A stretch of 16,124 nucleotides of DNA, from the NCBI RefSeq assembly GCF_003471165.1, contig NZ_QRIL01000012.1:91253-107376 (forward strand). Reading direction: 5' to 3'. The position numbers and the translations under genes were made by a program. The notes beneath the pieces were generated by a model. That model was given only the letters and a program-made list of their open reading frames with translations. It was not told where the DNA came from and ran no database searches. This stretch comes from Ruminococcus sp. AM22-13 (GTDB lineage Bacteria > Bacillota > Clostridia > Lachnospirales > Lachnospiraceae). Each line of letters opens with the position of its first letter. Position 1 is the first letter of the stretch. Shown here piece by piece: positions 13,995 through 16,124 of the stretch.

Positions 13995-14903
13995 ATGAAC
14001 CTGTATCATCTGCGGTACTTTTCTACGCTGGCTCATATTGAGCATTACACAAAAGCCGCTGATATTCTGGCGATCACTCAGCCTTCTTTAAGTTATGCAA
14101 TCTCTACTCTCGAGGAAGAACTGGGTGTAAAACTGTTTGAAAAAAATGGAAGGAATGTTACTCTTACCAAGTATGGAAAAGTTTTCCTGAATGACGTGGA
14201 AGAGGTACTGAACCGTCTGGACTCTTCTGTGAACAGTCTGAAGCTGGCAGGTAAAGGGGAAGGCTGCATTGATGTGGTATTCCTGCGTACACTGGGAATT
14301 GATTTTCTTCCTAAGATCATGCGGGGATTTCTGGAGGAAAATCCTGCTAAAAAGATAGATTTTAATCTGTATTGTGATAAAGTTTTAACATCTGATATTC
14401 TGAACGGATTAAAAGAGAAGAAATATGATCTGGGGTTCTGTTCCAAACTTGATAATGAGCCGCTGATCGAGTTTATTCCGGTTGCCAGACAGGAGCTGGT
14501 TGTGATCGTACCTCTGGATCATCCGCTGGCAGTAAAGGATGAAGTACGGCTGGAGGATACCATTCCTTATAAACAGATTATATTTAAGAAGAGAAGCGGT
14601 CTGAGACAGATTATTGACGGATTGTTTGAGCGCATCGGTCAAAAACCGGATGTTGCCTATGAGATTGATGAGGATCAGGTTGCTGCAGGGTTTGTGTCCA
14701 ATGGATTTGGTATCTGTGTGGCTCCCAATATTCCTATCCTGCAGTCACTGAATGTAAAGATTCTGCCACTTGTATCTCCAAGCTGGCAGAGAAACTTCTA
14801 TATGGCAATGTTAAAGAATGTTTATCATCCGCCGGTTGTGGAGGCTTTTAAGAATTATGTAGTCGAACAGGCGCAGAAGGAATGGGATTATAAGACCAGC
14901 TGA
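13995..14903 (+). CDS. LysR-family transcriptional regulator, probable regulator of the shikimate operon
   Basis: This 302-residue protein has the standard LysR length. The N-terminal winged helix-turn-helix (1-60) reads MNLYHLRYFSTLAHIEHYTK, then AADILAITQPSLSYAISTLEEELG and LFEKNGRNVTLTKYG. A linker helix follows, then a periplasmic-binding-protein-like effector domain (about 90-292), including the pattern ELVVIVPLDHPLA and GFVSNGFGICVAPN. AAAGGAG is 8 bases before the ATG. It is divergent from the catabolic operon across a 298-base region, the usual geometry for a LysR activator responding to a pathway intermediate. In Corynebacterium the quinate/shikimate cluster is also controlled by a LysR protein (QsuR), an established parallel. 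The effector here is unproven. Confidence 0.92.
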   Translation: MNLYHLRYFSTLAHIEHYTKAADILAITQPSLSYAISTLEEELGVKLFEKNGRNVTLTKYGKVFLNDVEEVLNRLDSSVNSLKLAGKGEGCIDVVFLRTLGIDFLPKIMRGFLEENPAKKIDFNLYCDKVLTSDILNGLKEKKYDLGFCSKLDNEPLIEFIPVARQELVVIVPLDHPLAVKDEVRLEDTIPYKQIIFKKRSGLRQIIDGLFERIGQKPDVAYEIDEDQVAAGFVSNGFGICVAPNIPILQSLNVKILPLVSPSWQRNFYMAMLKNVYHPPVVEAFKNYVVEQAQKEWDYKTS

Positions 14904-14909
14904 TCTGGC

Positions 14910-14926
14910 GCGTGTCTGAAACACGC
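14910..14926 (+). other. Small GC-rich hairpin after LysR stop
   Basis: GCGTGT (14910-14915) and ACACGC (14921-14926) enclose the loop CTGAA, starting 7 bases after the stop codon. No T-run follows, so by itself it is a weak terminator. Transcripts are probably ended by the larger hairpin 30 bases further on. Confidence 0.45.
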
Positions 14927-14954
14927 TCTGACATAATAAAATATCAGAGAATAC

Positions 14955-15002
14955 AAAAAGATATGAGTTCGCCCTGTCAGTTGGGACAACCCATATCTTT
15001 TT
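14955..15002. terminator. Bidirectional intrinsic terminator between LysR and the convergent kinase gene
   Basis: AAAAAGATATG (14955-14965) pairs with CATATCTTTTT (14992-15002). The stem continues inward with GTT/AAC and CCC/GGG around an 8-base loop. A-tract and T-tract ends make it work in both directions, ending the LysR transcript and the chorismate mutase-shikimate kinase transcript. Confidence 0.82.
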
Positions 15003-15078
15003 ATAATAACTTATACCTTCTATAATGCGGCTTGATATCTGCCACTTCTGATACATAAACCAGATCTGTCATGCTATA

Positions 15079-15867
15079 TTATTTTTCTTCATCCATAATG
15101 CGAAGCCTGTGTACAAGCTCTTCGCAAATCTCCAGTTTGTTTTTACCATCTGTCTCGATGATAATGTCTGCTGCTGCCTCGTATTTCTCGCGGCGTTTCT
15201 CCATCAGGTCTGCAATAAACGGAACCGTTTTGTTGTTCTCGATCAGCGGACGATCATGGTTGTCTTTGACACGATCAAGTATTGTTTCAGGCTTTGCAGT
15301 AAGAAGGACCACTCGTCCGTTCTTCTTCATCTCTGCCACATTGCACTCTCTCATAGGAGTACCGCCGCCGCAGGAGATAACTACATTTGTCCTGGACTGC
15401 ATTTCAATAAGCAGATTTGTCTCAAGGTCACGGAAATACTGCTCACCATATGTCTCAAAAATATCAGAAATACTCATTCCCTGTCTCTGGGCAATAATCT
15501 GGTCCATCTCTACCACATCCATGGCAAATGCATTCTTAAGGAAATCAGAAATAGTAGATTTGCCTGCACCCATAAAGCCGATAAGAACGATATTGTAGTT
15601 GAAGAGCTTTCTGGCCTGGATACGTTTACTGTTTGTGCGGATGCTGTCAAATACGTCTGCCACTTCATCCTTGTGACGTCTGCCTTCCATTCTGCCCTCA
15701 AGCCATTCTTTCTGTTTTGCTTCCTGCTCAGGCTGTAAAATCTGAAGTCCGTTGGCTTCTTTATATGCCATAATGTCCTCGACAATTCTGTTTCTCATGA
15801 TAAGGGCATCCAGGATGATCTCATCACACTGTCCAAGACTCTCTCTGAGTATTTCTAACTGGTTCAT
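15079..15867 (-). CDS. Bifunctional chorismate mutase-shikimate kinase
   Basis: This 262-residue fusion combines two enzymes of aromatic amino acid synthesis. Residues 1-85 have the helical AroQ chorismate mutase pattern (LEILRESLGQCDEIILDALIMRNRIVEDIMAYK, read in two parts: a helix to about 22, then R25/R27 and K36, then the ILQPEQE region). Residues 90-255 are shikimate kinase: P-loop GFMGAGKST (97-105), substrate acid D122 (the usual first Asp of this motif is E120), R146 in YFRDLE, GGG at 167-169, and the lid arginine in DRPLI (R206). The kinase domain is of normal length. GAGGAAAGAG precedes the ATG. It has its own promoter and faces the LysR gene convergently. It makes shikimate 3-phosphate, so it draws on the same metabolite as the catabolic operon. 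Confidence 0.9.
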   Translation of the reverse strand: MNQLEILRESLGQCDEIILDALIMRNRIVEDIMAYKEANGLQILQPEQEAKQKEWLEGRMEGRRHKDEVADVFDSIRTNSKRIQARKLFNYNIVLIGFMGAGKSTISDFLKNAFAMDVVEMDQIIAQRQGMSISDIFETYGEQYFRDLETNLLIEMQSRTNVVISCGGGTPMRECNVAEMKKNGRVVLLTAKPETILDRVKDNHDRPLIENNKTVPFIADLMEKRREKYEAAADIIIETDGKNKLEICEELVHRLRIMDEEK

Positions 15868-15956
15868 ATCTCTTTCCTCTGTCTTTCCTATGACAATTTA
15901 CTTATTCTGCAAAATTGCCATAAACTTTTTCACGAACGGCTGATGTGTCACCAAAC

Positions 15957-15972
15957 TATCAACTGGTTGATA
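15957..15972. repeat. 16-bp palindrome in the leader of the fusion gene
   Basis: TATCAAC (15957-15963) and GTTGATA (15966-15972) are perfect inverted arms with a 2-base centre. It lies about 20-35 bases downstream of the predicted transcription start of the fusion gene, where a repressor would block transcription. It matches no operator I know. Confidence 0.4.
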
Positions 15973-15997
15973 CATGAAATGCCGACTGTTAAGTTTT

Positions 15998-16026
15998 ATT
16001 ATATCAATGTTGCTTTTTCATAGCAA
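15998..16026 (-). promoter_or_regulatory. Promoter of the chorismate mutase-shikimate kinase gene
   Basis: On the minus strand TTGCTA (16026-16021) is spaced 17 bases from TATAAT (16003-15998), with a TGa extension before the -10. Transcription from about 15991 gives a leader of about 124 bases that includes a 16-bp palindrome. No gene is seen between 15868 and the right edge. Confidence 0.65.
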
Positions 16027-16077
16027 CCCTTTAAATCATTAAATTGTTTCATTGATTCTATAGTTTTTTTCTATGAA

Positions 16078-16124
16078 GTGAACCTCACATGGCTAAAGTC
16101 ACGTGCTTCCAGACGCTTTAGGCG
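16078..16124 (-). mobile_element. Right end of an IS200/IS605 (TnpB) type element, truncated by the window
   Basis: Read on the minus strand, the edge contains GAAGCACGTGACTTTAGCC, then ATGTGAGGTTCAC at its end. CACGTGaCT and AGcCATGTG form a compact hairpin, followed by AGGTTCAC. This is the layout I recall for the right end of TnpB-carrying IS200/IS605 elements, which also forms the 3' part of the omega (reRNA) guide scaffold. The transposase or tnpB gene would lie to the right, outside the window. The family assignment rests on resemblance from memory only. Confidence 0.5.

Noticed and set aside
15071..15738. Plus-strand open frames opposite the chorismate mutase-shikimate kinase gene
   Set aside because: The minus-strand frame has full shikimate kinase and mutase motifs; the plus frames show no motif and no initiation signal.

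Overview
The window looks like chromosomal DNA from a low-GC, anaerobic Gram-positive bacterium, most likely a gut member of the Clostridia (Lachnospiraceae type). The grounds are AT-rich intergenic DNA, strong AGGAGG-type ribosome binding sites, T-rich intrinsic terminators, a CUT1 sugar ABC operon paired with a YesM-type kinase, and an oxygen-independent Fe-S flavoenzyme. No rRNA, tRNA or CRISPR array was seen. The genus cannot be fixed from the sequence alone.

Left region (1-6400). A minus-strand operon runs URO-D/MtaA-like protein -> solute-binding protein -> two CUT1 permeases -> the first 39 codons of a response regulator. It is divergent from a YesM-type histidine kinase (4506-6362). 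The layout is a classic sensor/regulator/transporter unit. However, the regulator reading frame stops at codon 39, inside an inverted-repeat structure at the left edge (14-55), so the partner of the kinase appears broken or interrupted there. The divergent promoter region carries three copies of one AT-rich motif, a good candidate operator. No ATPase and no glycosidase are encoded. The only enzyme is the URO-D-like protein, which keeps the zinc-ligand pattern of methyl-transferring relatives.

Middle (6397-8353). A small two-gene cassette with overlapping reading frames (an unknown 90-94 aa protein and a DUF4160 protein) has its own extended -10 promoter. Upstream of it lies an NCS2/NAT-like membrane transporter of unknown substrate.

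Right region (8642-14903). A minus-strand operon encodes a xylose-isomerase-like TIM-barrel enzyme (candidate 3-dehydroshikimate dehydratase), a large OYE/2,4-dienoyl-CoA-reductase-type Fe-S flavoprotein, a YdiB-type shikimate/quinate dehydrogenase and a YdiM/YdiN-type MFS transporter. It is divergent from a LysR regulator. Together these suggest uptake and anaerobic conversion of shikimate or related hydroaromatic acids. The enoate-reductase-like enzyme suggests that the substrate may serve as an electron acceptor as well as, or instead of, being aromatised. Next to it, on the minus strand (15079-15867), is a chorismate mutase-shikimate kinase fusion of the biosynthetic shikimate pathway with its own promoter. 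The extreme right edge (about 16078-16124) looks like the right end of an IS200/IS605 (TnpB) element lying mostly outside the window.
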